Below, one piece after another: positions 54,581-62,675 of a stretch of 64,000 nt of DNA; positions within the stretch are counted from its first letter, which is position 1; the number at the start of each line of letters is the position of its first letter. A program made the translations under genes and the position numbers. The notes below the pieces were generated by a model. It saw nothing but the letters and a program-made list of their open reading frames with translations, made no database searches and was not told the DNA's origin. The DNA is from Bifidobacterium merycicum DSM 6492 (GTDB taxonomy: Bacteria > Actinomycetota > Actinomycetes > Actinomycetales > Bifidobacteriaceae), in the NCBI RefSeq assembly GCF_900129045.1, contig NZ_FQTX01000005.1:62001-126000 (forward strand), in the 5' to 3' direction.

Positions 54581-55882
54581 TCAGCCCTTGGAACCGTTCT
54601 CGTAGAACTTCGCGAGCGTCTCGTCGCGGAATTCCTCGAAGTAGCCGCCGTCGATCGAGGCGCGGATGTCGTCGAGCAGCTTCACGAAGAACCGCTCGTT
54701 GTGGATCGTGGCCAGCGTGAATCCGTTGAATTCGCGGGCGCGCAGCAGATGCGTCACGTGCGCTCGCGTGTAATGCGTGCACGTGTAGCAGTCGCAGCCT
54801 TCCTCAAGCGGACCGAAGTCGAACTTGAACTGCGCACGCTTGATGTTGTAGCGCCCGTGACGTGTGAAGATCGCGCCGTTACGCCCGCAGCGTGCCGGGG
54901 CCACGCAGTCGAAGGTGTCGCCGCCGTTCTCCACGCAGGCGAAGATGTCGTCCACCGCTGCGATGCCGAGTACGTGACGCGGCCGGTTTTCCGGCATTTC
55001 GTCGCAGATCCACGCGCAGGTGTCGCCGATGATGCGTTTTTCGATCGCGCCGCCGATGCCCACGCCGTCGAAGTCCAGCGAGGCGATCTGTGCGGCCGCA
55101 TGCCGGCGCAGATCCTCGTAGTTCGCGCCCTGCACCACGCCGTAGAGCGCCTGGTATGGCTTGCCGAGGCGTTCTTCGGTGAGCCGCTTGTGCTCGGCCA
55201 CGCAGCGCTGGGCCCAACGGTAGGTGCGTTCCACGGACTGTTCCTGGTAACCGCGCGTGTTCATCAGCGTGGTGAGTTCGTCGAAGGCGAACATGATGTC
55301 CGCGCCGAGCTTGTGTTGGATGCCCATGGAGATTTCGGCGGAGAAACGATGCTGGTCACCGTTGAGCGGCGATTTGAACGTCACGCCTTCCTCATCCACC
55401 CAAGCCATGCGCTCCTTGCCTTTGGCGATCACATCATCCGACTTCATGCCGGAAATATCCATGGCAAGCGTCTTCTTGAAGCCCACGCCCAACGACATCA
55501 CCTGGAAGCCGCCCGAATCGGTGAACGTCGGGCCATCCCAGTTCATGAATTTCGCCAGTCCGCCGGCTGCGTCAAGCACATCCTCCCCCGGGCGTTCGAA
55601 CAGGTGGAACGCGTTGGCGAGCAGGCATTGCGCTCCCAGATCGCGCATTTGTTCGGGCAGGACGGCTTTCATGGAGGCCTGGGTGCCGACCGGCACGAAG
55701 GCGGGTGTGCGGATGTCGCCGTGCGGGGTGTGGATGATGCCGGTGCGCCCGTAACGTGCACCGTCGCGTCCTTTGCCGTCTGCCGCGTTGGGCAGGCGGG
55801 TGATGGTTTCGAAGGAGAATGCGCTGCGGTCGCCGGGCTTGCCGGGTTCCGCGCCCAAAGGATGTTCCACGAGATCAGTCAT
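54581..55882 (-). CDS. tgt: tRNA-guanine transglycosylase (queuine tRNA-ribosyltransferase)
   Basis: 433 residues. It exchanges G34 for a 7-deazaguanine precursor in tRNAs with GUN anticodons. FTDSGGFQVMSL (substrate pocket), GVVQGANYEDLR and GIGGAIEKRI are family blocks, and the zinc site CDCYTCTHYTRAHVTHL is complete. Residues 1-45 are an extension. ATG 55882 (MTDLVEHPL) is chosen; the open frame upstream is not supported. No other queuosine-synthesis gene is nearby, so it may rely on salvaged preQ1 or queuine. Confidence 0.95.
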   Translation of the reverse strand: MTDLVEHPLGAEPGKPGDRSAFSFETITRLPNAADGKGRDGARYGRTGIIHTPHGDIRTPAFVPVGTQASMKAVLPEQMRDLGAQCLLANAFHLFERPGEDVLDAAGGLAKFMNWDGPTFTDSGGFQVMSLGVGFKKTLAMDISGMKSDDVIAKGKERMAWVDEEGVTFKSPLNGDQHRFSAEISMGIQHKLGADIMFAFDELTTLMNTRGYQEQSVERTYRWAQRCVAEHKRLTEERLGKPYQALYGVVQGANYEDLRRHAAAQIASLDFDGVGIGGAIEKRIIGDTCAWICDEMPENRPRHVLGIAAVDDIFACVENGGDTFDCVAPARCGRNGAIFTRHGRYNIKRAQFKFDFGPLEEGCDCYTCTHYTRAHVTHLLRAREFNGFTLATIHNERFFVKLLDDIRASIDGGYFEEFRDETLAKFYENGSKG

Positions 55883-56187
55883 GCGTTTCACTTTAGGCGA
55901 ATGGGCGAAACATTGGTGCGCTCGCGGGGTCGAGGACTTGTCGGTCGAGCTGTGGAACGGCGTGTGATGGGCTGATTTCCAAGGTTTTCGGGATGCGGTT
56001 GCGCGTTTGGAGGATACCGTTGCGATGGTCATAGGATACCGGCCGAGTTTTCGAACGTGGTTTACAACAAACGTTCAGGAAACATCCAGAACAGGTATCT
56101 TTACTCTTAGGTAGCAAACGCGTTGGCGATGAAGCTGCTGAAGGTCAGCAGCGGCCAATCGCATCGTCAACCTTCTAAGGAGCGAAC
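55883..56187. promoter_or_regulatory. tgt-htrA divergent promoter region
   Basis: A 305-bp gap. GAACGT-N12-ACGTTC (56053-56076) is a candidate operator upstream of htrA. GGATACC occurs twice (about 56011 and 56033). TCTAAGGAG is the htrA ribosome site. Confidence 0.35.
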
Positions 56188-58083
56188 ATGGCTGAAGAGC
56201 AGAACTCCCCGAACATGCAGGATGATCCTCAGGCCACGCAGCACATCGAACCTGCGGAGCCAACGCACGACGACGTATCCGCCGCACGTACCGAACCCAT
56301 CGCGCCGGTGAGAGAGCCGGAAGGCGATATCGCACAGACGAAGACTTTCGAATCCGCGACCGAACCGGTTGCCGAGCCCGCCGCCGAATCCGCAGCCCCT
56401 GGCGCCGCACCGGCGCAGGGAACGTCCGAGCAGCCTGCAGCCCCGGCATACGGCCAGTACCGCCCGGCTCCGGAATATGGTGCCTATGGTCCCGTCCCGG
56501 CTCAGCCGGCTCAGCCGAACCAACCTCAAAACGCGCCGACCCAGCCGATCCAGCAGGGTCAGCCCATGCAGCAGAACCCGAACAACGGCAATCCTTTCGG
56601 TATGCCGAACCCGTTCGCCGCGCGTTCCAGCCAGCAGCAGGGCAATCAGGGCCAGCCCAACCATCAGATACCGAACGGCCAGCCCACACAGCGCTTCGGC
56701 ATCTTCGGCAGCCCGATTCCCCCGCAGAACGGCCAGAACCAGAACGGCCAGCCGAACATGCCCGACCAGCCCGGCCAGCAGCCCAACGGCAAGAAGAACA
56801 ACTCCACCACGACCACCGTACTCACCGCGGTCATCGCGGCGGCCCTGTCCGCAGCCTTGTGCCTCGGCCTCGGCTATGCGGCGATCACCAGCGGCGCGGT
56901 GAAAGTGCCGACAACCAGCTCCATGGCGAACATCAACTCCAGCGAATCCGGCTCTGGCTCCGCCACCGCGAAGACCGGTGAAGCGCCCGACTGGCAGGCC
57001 GTCGCCAAGGAAGTCTCCGGTTCCGTGGTGGCCATCCAAGCCACGCTGAGCAACGGTGTGGCCAAGGGTTCCGGCGCGATCCTTGACACTGCGGGCAACA
57101 TCGTCACCAACAACCACGTGATCTCCGGCGCGCAGAAGATCCTCGTCACGCTGAGCAACGGCCAGATGTACTCCGCCAACGTCGTGGGCACCGACACCAC
57201 CACCGATCTGGCGGTCATCAAGCTGGAGAACCCGCCGAGCGACCTGAAGGCCGTGAAATTCGCCAACTCCGACAAGCTCGCCGTGGGTGAGAACGTGATG
57301 GCCGTCGGCAACCCGTTGGGCTACGACGACACGGCCACCACCGGCATCGTTTCCGCGCTGAACCGCCCGGTCACCGTGATGGACGACGATAACAACAACA
57401 TTGTCACCAATGCCGTGCAGATCGACGCGGCCGTCAACCCCGGCAACTCCGGCGGTCCGACCTTCAACGCGGCCGGCGAGGTGATCGGCATCAACTCCTC
57501 CATCGCGACCGCAGGCTCCTCCGACTCGTCCGGCTCCGGCTCCATCGGCATTGGCTTCGCCATCCCCTCAAACCTGGTGAAGCGCGTGGCGGACGAGATC
57601 GTCAAGGACGGTTCCGTCAAGCATGTGGCGCTCGGCGTCACCGTGAAAACCGATACAGTCGAAGCGGATGGCGTGACCCGCGCCGGCGCCCGCATCACCT
57701 CCAGCGCCACCGGCAACGCCGTGGTCAAGGGCGGTCCCGCCGATAAGGCCGGCCTCAAGTCCGGCGACACCATTGTGGCCTTCGATGGTCATGCGGTGAA
57801 CAGCACGGCATCCCTGCTTGGCTTCGTCCGTGCCACCGCACTCGGCGACAAGGCGACGCTCACCATCGTGCGCGACGGCAAGACCATGGACGTTGACGTC
57901 ACGCTTGACCAGCAGGAAGACAAGGTCAACGGTTTCAACCGCACCGAATCCAACAGCCAGAGGAACCAGGGCCAGAACAATCAGAACAATCAGGACGATC
58001 AGAACCAGTACCAGGACGGCGACGGTTCCGACGGCTCGGACGGTTCCAACGGTTCCAACGGATTCCCGTTCAACCTGTGGTGA
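56188..58083 (+). CDS. htrA: HtrA-like membrane-anchored serine protease with PDZ domain
   Basis: 631 residues. A Pro/Gln/Asn-rich cytoplasmic region (1-205), one membrane helix (about 208-232), trypsin-like protease with H310 (TNNHVI), D340 (TTDLAVI) and S421 (NPGNSGGP), and a PDZ domain (about 470-570); then a charged Asn/Gln/Asp tail. It degrades misfolded exported proteins. Actinobacterial versions with a long cytoplasmic N-terminus can be controlled from inside the cell. Confidence 0.95.
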   Translation: MAEEQNSPNMQDDPQATQHIEPAEPTHDDVSAARTEPIAPVREPEGDIAQTKTFESATEPVAEPAAESAAPGAAPAQGTSEQPAAPAYGQYRPAPEYGAYGPVPAQPAQPNQPQNAPTQPIQQGQPMQQNPNNGNPFGMPNPFAARSSQQQGNQGQPNHQIPNGQPTQRFGIFGSPIPPQNGQNQNGQPNMPDQPGQQPNGKKNNSTTTTVLTAVIAAALSAALCLGLGYAAITSGAVKVPTTSSMANINSSESGSGSATAKTGEAPDWQAVAKEVSGSVVAIQATLSNGVAKGSGAILDTAGNIVTNNHVISGAQKILVTLSNGQMYSANVVGTDTTTDLAVIKLENPPSDLKAVKFANSDKLAVGENVMAVGNPLGYDDTATTGIVSALNRPVTVMDDDNNNIVTNAVQIDAAVNPGNSGGPTFNAAGEVIGINSSIATAGSSDSSGSGSIGIGFAIPSNLVKRVADEIVKDGSVKHVALGVTVKTDTVEADGVTRAGARITSSATGNAVVKGGPADKAGLKSGDTIVAFDGHAVNSTASLLGFVRATALGDKATLTIVRDGKTMDVDVTLDQQEDKVNGFNRTESNSQRNQGQNNQNNQDDQNQYQDGDGSDGSDGSNGSNGFPFNLW

Positions 58084-58460
58084 ACACGCTAGCCTGACAG
58101 GCCCGTGAAGACTCGGCCCGTCAAGCCTGCGAAAAGCTTGCAAGAGAGCCGGAAAAGAGCCTGAAGCATCCATCGCACGCGCCCCGCACGACTTCCTCGG
58201 AAGTTGCGCGGGGCGCGTCGCGTTGGTACTCTGAGACGAACACAACCGAAAAATAATTGAAGAACAACTGAAGAACAACTGAATATGGCAATCTTTACGC
58301 CGTGTATCGGGAGCGCGGGCCTCAGGCCGGCAATGCAGCCGATGGGTTAACAAGGCGTGACGCAAATAATCCGCGTTCGCGTACTGATCCCATGCTTCCC
58401 GCATATCGATTATCGACCATAGTCGCCGCGAACAGCAGAACCGATGCAGCGTAAGGAGCA
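58084..58460. other. Gap of 377 bp between htrA and the P-type ATPase
   Basis: Contains a GC-rich stem (ACGCGCCCCGC 58177-58187 with 58208-58218) that may end htrA transcription, and an 11-bp tandem repeat (AAGAACAACTG) at about 58261-58281. No gene is supported. Confidence 0.5.
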
Positions 58461-58463
58461 ATG

Positions 58464-60644
58464 ATGAAACATATATCGTCATTCTTTACCAAACTCTTCC
58501 AGGCATGCAGACTCGTGCCGATGCTTCCCATCACCGTGATCGCGGCGGTCCCCATGGCATTGCTGTGGAATACGCACCCGTGGAAGCATTTCTTCTGGAG
58601 TGTGAACCCCTCGCTCGGCCAGTGGATCGTGATCGCGCTGGTCGTATACACCGTATTCGATTCGCTCAAAGGTATGGTCGACGACATCCGCAAAGGCTAC
58701 GTCGGCGTCGACGTGCTGGTGATCGTCGCGATTCTGTCGACCATCGCGGTGCGCGAATATCTCGCCGGTTGGGCGATCGTGTTGATGGTGTATTCGGGTG
58801 AAGCGATCGAGGAATACGCGCAGGACAAGGCGAAAGGCAGCCTGACCGCGCTTATGGAAGCCGCGCCGGTCATCGCCCACGTGGTCAACCTTCCCGGCGT
58901 CGGCTCGAACGCCGAACACGTCGGCGGGCGGGCGAAACAAGGCGACTCGGCCGGCGAATTCCGCCCGGTGCCCGCATCCGACATCCAGAACATCCAATCG
59001 TCCGGATCCCATTTCGAAACCGTACCGGTCGAAAACGTGCGTATGGGCGACGTGCTCGTCGTACTGCCGGGCGAAACCGTGCCGGTGGACGGCGAACTGT
59101 TGTCCGACTCCGCCACCCTCGACCTGAGCAACATCAACGGCGAACCGGTGCCGCGCGAAGCCTTCGCCGGTGCCCGCGTGCTATCCGGCGCCATCAACGG
59201 CTCGTCCACGCTCACCATGCGCGCCACCCAGCTGGCACGCGACTCGCAGTACCAGCGCATCCTGGAGCTCGTCTCCTCCGCGCAGAACTCGCGTGCCACA
59301 GTCGTGCGCGTCGCCGACCTGCTGGCCGTGCCATTCACCGTGGTCGCGTTCCTCATCGCCGGATTCGCATGGATCTGTTCCGGCGTGCCGATGCGTTTCG
59401 CCCAGGTGCTCGTCATCGCCACCCCCTGCCCGCTGCTCATCGCCGCACCCGTCGCCTACATCGCCGGCACCGGCCGACTCGCCAAATCCGGCATCCTCAT
59501 CAAAGCGCAGGAAGTGCTGGAAACGCTGGGCCGCGTGAACCACATCTTCTTCGACAAAACCGGTACGCTCACCGTCAAGAAGCCGCAGGTCGTGCGCGTG
59601 GACATGCGCGGCGGCGTGCAAGCCGACGGCGTGACCGGTGATTCCGACCTCGACGAGGACGTGATCCTACTGTCCGCAGGCGTGCTCGAAACGTATTCCG
59701 TACACATCCTCGCCCAAGGCATCGTGCAAGCCGGCAAAGGCGCGATCAAGCGCCTGTCCGAACGCTACGCCGACAATGGACAGCACCTGCACGGTTCCGA
59801 TTGGGACGGCCGCGACATCGAACACCCGGTCGTCAAGGGCGTCCGTGAGGATTCCGGCAAGGGGCTGAGCGGCATGGTCAACGGTCGTATGATCCGTGTG
59901 GGACGCTACGCGTATGTCACCGACGGCGAGCATGGTGTGCCAAACAACCCGGCCGACGTGTTCACTACGCCGCTGGCCGCCGACGAAATGGCCACGTTCG
60001 TGTCCGTCAACGGCAAACTGACCGCACGCATCGTGATGAAGGACATTCCTCGTGAGAACGCGAAGGAATCACTCGACCGCCTGCGTGCCCTCGGCGTCAA
60101 GCGCCTGTCCATGCTGACAGGCGACAAGGCCGCGTCCGCCAACATCATCGCCAAGGAAGTCGGCATCGACGACGTGCGTGCCGAACTGTTCCCCGAAGAC
60201 AAACTCGCCGCCGTCAGGAACGCCTCCGCCGAGGAAGCGCCCGCACAGCCGTGGTGGGATCGCGTGATTCAGCGGCTGACCGGCGAATCCATCACCCGCT
60301 CCATCACCATGATGGTGGGCGACGGCGTGAACGACGCCCCTGTGCTCGCCTCCGCCGACATCGGCATGGCAATCACCGACGGCACGTCCACGGCCGCATC
60401 CGAATCGGCGCAGGTGGTCATCATGAACGATGACATTGCCTGCGTGCCGCGTGCGATCGCGATTTCCCGCCGAACCAAGCGCATCATGCTGCAGTCCGTG
60501 ATCGGCGGCTTGTCGCTGTCGATCATCGCAATGCTGTGCGCCGCGTTCAACCTGATTCCGGTGGTGGCCGGCGCGTTCCTGCAGGAAGCCATCGACGTGG
60601 TTTCCATCCTGTGGTCGCTGACCGCGTTGATCGATAAGGATTGA
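58464..60644 (+). CDS. P1B-type heavy-metal-translocating ATPase with a TPC motif
   Basis: 726 residues. Phosphorylation site D364 (DKTGTLT), GEP (NGEPVPREA), HP (EHPVVKGV) and GDGVNDAPVLASADIG are all present. The transmembrane metal motif is T320-P-C-P instead of CPC, which places it with the TPC-type P1B pumps (group reported for Ni/Fe) rather than copper or zinc exporters. There is no N-terminal CxxC metal-binding domain, and residues 132-180 hold a low-complexity insertion. ATG 58464 is five bases after AAGGAG; ATG 58461 is too close. Confidence 0.9.
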   Translation: MKHISSFFTKLFQACRLVPMLPITVIAAVPMALLWNTHPWKHFFWSVNPSLGQWIVIALVVYTVFDSLKGMVDDIRKGYVGVDVLVIVAILSTIAVREYLAGWAIVLMVYSGEAIEEYAQDKAKGSLTALMEAAPVIAHVVNLPGVGSNAEHVGGRAKQGDSAGEFRPVPASDIQNIQSSGSHFETVPVENVRMGDVLVVLPGETVPVDGELLSDSATLDLSNINGEPVPREAFAGARVLSGAINGSSTLTMRATQLARDSQYQRILELVSSAQNSRATVVRVADLLAVPFTVVAFLIAGFAWICSGVPMRFAQVLVIATPCPLLIAAPVAYIAGTGRLAKSGILIKAQEVLETLGRVNHIFFDKTGTLTVKKPQVVRVDMRGGVQADGVTGDSDLDEDVILLSAGVLETYSVHILAQGIVQAGKGAIKRLSERYADNGQHLHGSDWDGRDIEHPVVKGVREDSGKGLSGMVNGRMIRVGRYAYVTDGEHGVPNNPADVFTTPLAADEMATFVSVNGKLTARIVMKDIPRENAKESLDRLRALGVKRLSMLTGDKAASANIIAKEVGIDDVRAELFPEDKLAAVRNASAEEAPAQPWWDRVIQRLTGESITRSITMMVGDGVNDAPVLASADIGMAITDGTSTAASESAQVVIMNDDIACVPRAIAISRRTKRIMLQSVIGGLSLSIIAMLCAAFNLIPVVAGAFLQEAIDVVSILWSLTALIDKD

Positions 60645-60779
60645 TTGCGGGGTTGCGGGAACTAGCGCCTTTGCGGCACAGGTGCCTGATATGAATGCGC
60701 GGGGGCGCGGCCGTTGGCAATGAACGGTCGCGCCCCCGCGCGTTTGCCAGGACTGTGCTTGTCGGATCGTGTCGGATCG

Positions 60780-61787
60780 TCACAAAGCGGACGCCGGCGA
60801 AATCTCGCCAGCGATGGACCTGATCATCCAATCCGCGAAATCACGGCCCTCCACGCCCTGCGACAACAGGAACATGATCTTCGCGTACGTGGCCTCCAAC
60901 GTCATATCGCCCGAACCGGTTGCGCCCGCACGCGCAACCGCATCACCCGTCTCATAATGCCCCAACAGCACCTCAGCCTGCTGGCATTGCGAGGCGATGA
61001 CCACCGGCACGCCGTCACGCAGCGTATCGGCGATCACATCCGTCAAACCCGGCTCATTGCTCGGCACATTACCCACGCCATATGCGCGCAACAGCACTGC
61101 CTCCGGACGGGGAGACAGCATCGCCTCAAGACGCGCGGCGGTAATGCCGGGAGCCATGTCGATCACAGCCACGTCATGCCGCTGATACGGCTTCGGATCA
61201 TGCCAGCCCTCGCCGCTCGCATCCGGCACATACCAATGCCACGGCGTTCCGGTGCGAGCCAGCGGGCCGGTCGCCGGCGCGGAGAACCCCTCGAACGCCC
61301 ACGACGACGACTTGCTCACACGATTGCCGGCAAACAGGTGGTGGCCGAAAAACAGACCGACGCCATGCATGCGCTCGCTCATCGTCGCGTTCAACGCGCC
61401 GGTCACATTGGCCGTCGCATCCGATTCGATTTTGCCCAACGGGTGCTGGGAGCCCGTGAAAATGACCGGCTTGCCGAAATCGGTGAGCGCATACGACAGC
61501 GCGGCGCTCGAATAGCTCATCGTATCGGTGCCATGCAGAACCACGAACGCGTCCGCGTCGTCGCGGTGCGCGTTGAGATCGTCGATCATGGTCTGCCAGT
61601 TGTCGGGTGTGGCGTTCGAGGAGTCGATCAGCGGATCGAGCTCGGTGAACGTGAACAGGCTGCTATCCATATGCGCGTCCTCCAACAGACGGAACAGCCA
61701 GCCCTTGGTGTCGGCGCCCGGCACCAGGCCGTTCGGCGAATCAATCATGCCGATGGTGCCGCCGGTGTACGTGATGTGAATGCGCAA
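60780..61787 (-). CDS. ansA: L-asparaginase
   Basis: 335 residues, type I/II asparaginase fold. Nucleophile region YTGGTIGM (T11) and HGTDTM are present; no signal peptide, so cytoplasmic. It hydrolyses asparagine to aspartate and ammonia. The start is TTG 61787 with AAGGAGGT seven bases upstream; no ATG fits the N-terminus. It lies downstream of an asparagine-type permease gene on the same strand, separated by two repeat arrays. Confidence 0.93.
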   Translation of the reverse strand: MRIHITYTGGTIGMIDSPNGLVPGADTKGWLFRLLEDAHMDSSLFTFTELDPLIDSSNATPDNWQTMIDDLNAHRDDADAFVVLHGTDTMSYSSAALSYALTDFGKPVIFTGSQHPLGKIESDATANVTGALNATMSERMHGVGLFFGHHLFAGNRVSKSSSWAFEGFSAPATGPLARTGTPWHWYVPDASGEGWHDPKPYQRHDVAVIDMAPGITAARLEAMLSPRPEAVLLRAYGVGNVPSNEPGLTDVIADTLRDGVPVVIASQCQQAEVLLGHYETGDAVARAGATGSGDMTLEATYAKIMFLLSQGVEGRDFADWMIRSIAGEISPASAL

Positions 61788-61990
61788 AGGTCTACCTCCT
61801 TGAAATCTTGGGATTCTTATGACTCCGCGGTTGTTGGGCTGTGGGGTTGTGTTTGTGTTTGTGTGGGGTTTGCTGGTTTGTGCGGGGTTTGCTGGTTTCG
61901 GTTTCCGGTGCCCACTGTACCGCCGATGTGGATGTTCTTTTTTGCGTTGCCGTCTCCCTGCTCCTGTTCCTGGCTGCTCGGCTCCTGCAT

Positions 61991-62190
61991 CGTAGCCATT
62001 TGGAGCTGACTTCTCCATCTGTCTACGCTCGGAACGTCTTAGTGTGGTTGTTTGGGGATGGTTTCTCCGTTTGTCTACGTTCAGGGCGTTTCAGTGTAGG
62101 CAGGTGCGGGGTGCGTCGCCGTTTGGCTACGCTGAGCGCTCGTCAGCGTAGCCAAACGTGGAATCCTTCTCCAAATCGCTACATTGAGTG
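61991..62190. repeat. Second palindrome array (52-bp period)
   Basis: Left-arm hexamers [GC][TG]CTAC at 62021, 62073, 62125 and 62178, and right-arm cores [CT]GT[AG]G at 61991, 62043, 62095 and 62147, give offsets of 52, 52 and 53, and 52, 52 and 52. The clearest copy is a perfect 16-bp stem, CGTTTGGCTACGCTGA (62120-62135) with 62143-62158. The others have decayed. No gene is present between 61788 and 62250; 61850-61905 is G/T-rich with GGGGTTTGCTGGTTT twice. Confidence 0.75.
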
Positions 62191-62250
62191 GCCTATGGGA
62201 TGAGGCCTAGGGTCGAGGAGAGAGAGGAATCGGGCAGAAGCACGAAGGAG

Positions 62251-62632
62251 TGTCCGATTCTGGTGAATCGGACACTCTGAGTGGTCAAGTTGGGGTGTGA
62301 GTGACCGATTCTGGAGAATCGGACAACCGTGCGTGGTCGAACCGGAGCCAGAATGTCCTTTTCTGGAGAATCGGACAATCAGGACAGCCAGACCGAACCG
62401 CGCGTGTCCGATTCTGGAGAATTGGACATCTTGGGTGATGGGACAGAGCCCTGAGTGTCCTTTTCTGGTGAATCGGACACTCACAGTGGTGGGGCTGGAT
62501 CGAGAGTGGCCGATTCGGGTGAATCGGACAACCGGGTTGGCTGGAGTGGGTTTGGAGTGTCCTTTTCTGGTGAATCGGACACTCAGGGTGGTGGGGCGGG
62601 GCTGAGAGTGACCGATTCGGGAGAATCGGACA
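62251..62632. repeat. PAL-51 array, eight copies, 51-52-bp period
   Basis: Copies start at 62251, 62302, 62354, 62405, 62456, 62507, 62558 and 62609 (offsets 51, 52, 51, 51, 51, 51, 51). Each is TG[TAG]CC[GT][AT]TTC-N4-GAAT[CT]GGACA; copies 3, 5 and 7 have CTTTTC in the left arm. The 27-28-bp spacers are G-rich on the plus strand and only partly alike (spacers 5 and 7 are similar). Open frames run through it on both strands, which is a product of the stop-free unit, not evidence of a gene. Confidence 0.95.
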
Positions 62633-62675
62633 CTCTGAGGACATGTCGACCTAGCCTAAGCCGCCCCGAACTGTA

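Noticed and set aside
62251..62632. CRISPR array (regular repeats with about 27-bp spacers).
   Set aside because: Repeats are fully palindromic and vary in arms and centre, spacers resemble one another and are G-rich, no cas genes are present, and the same unit occurs in frame inside a protein gene.
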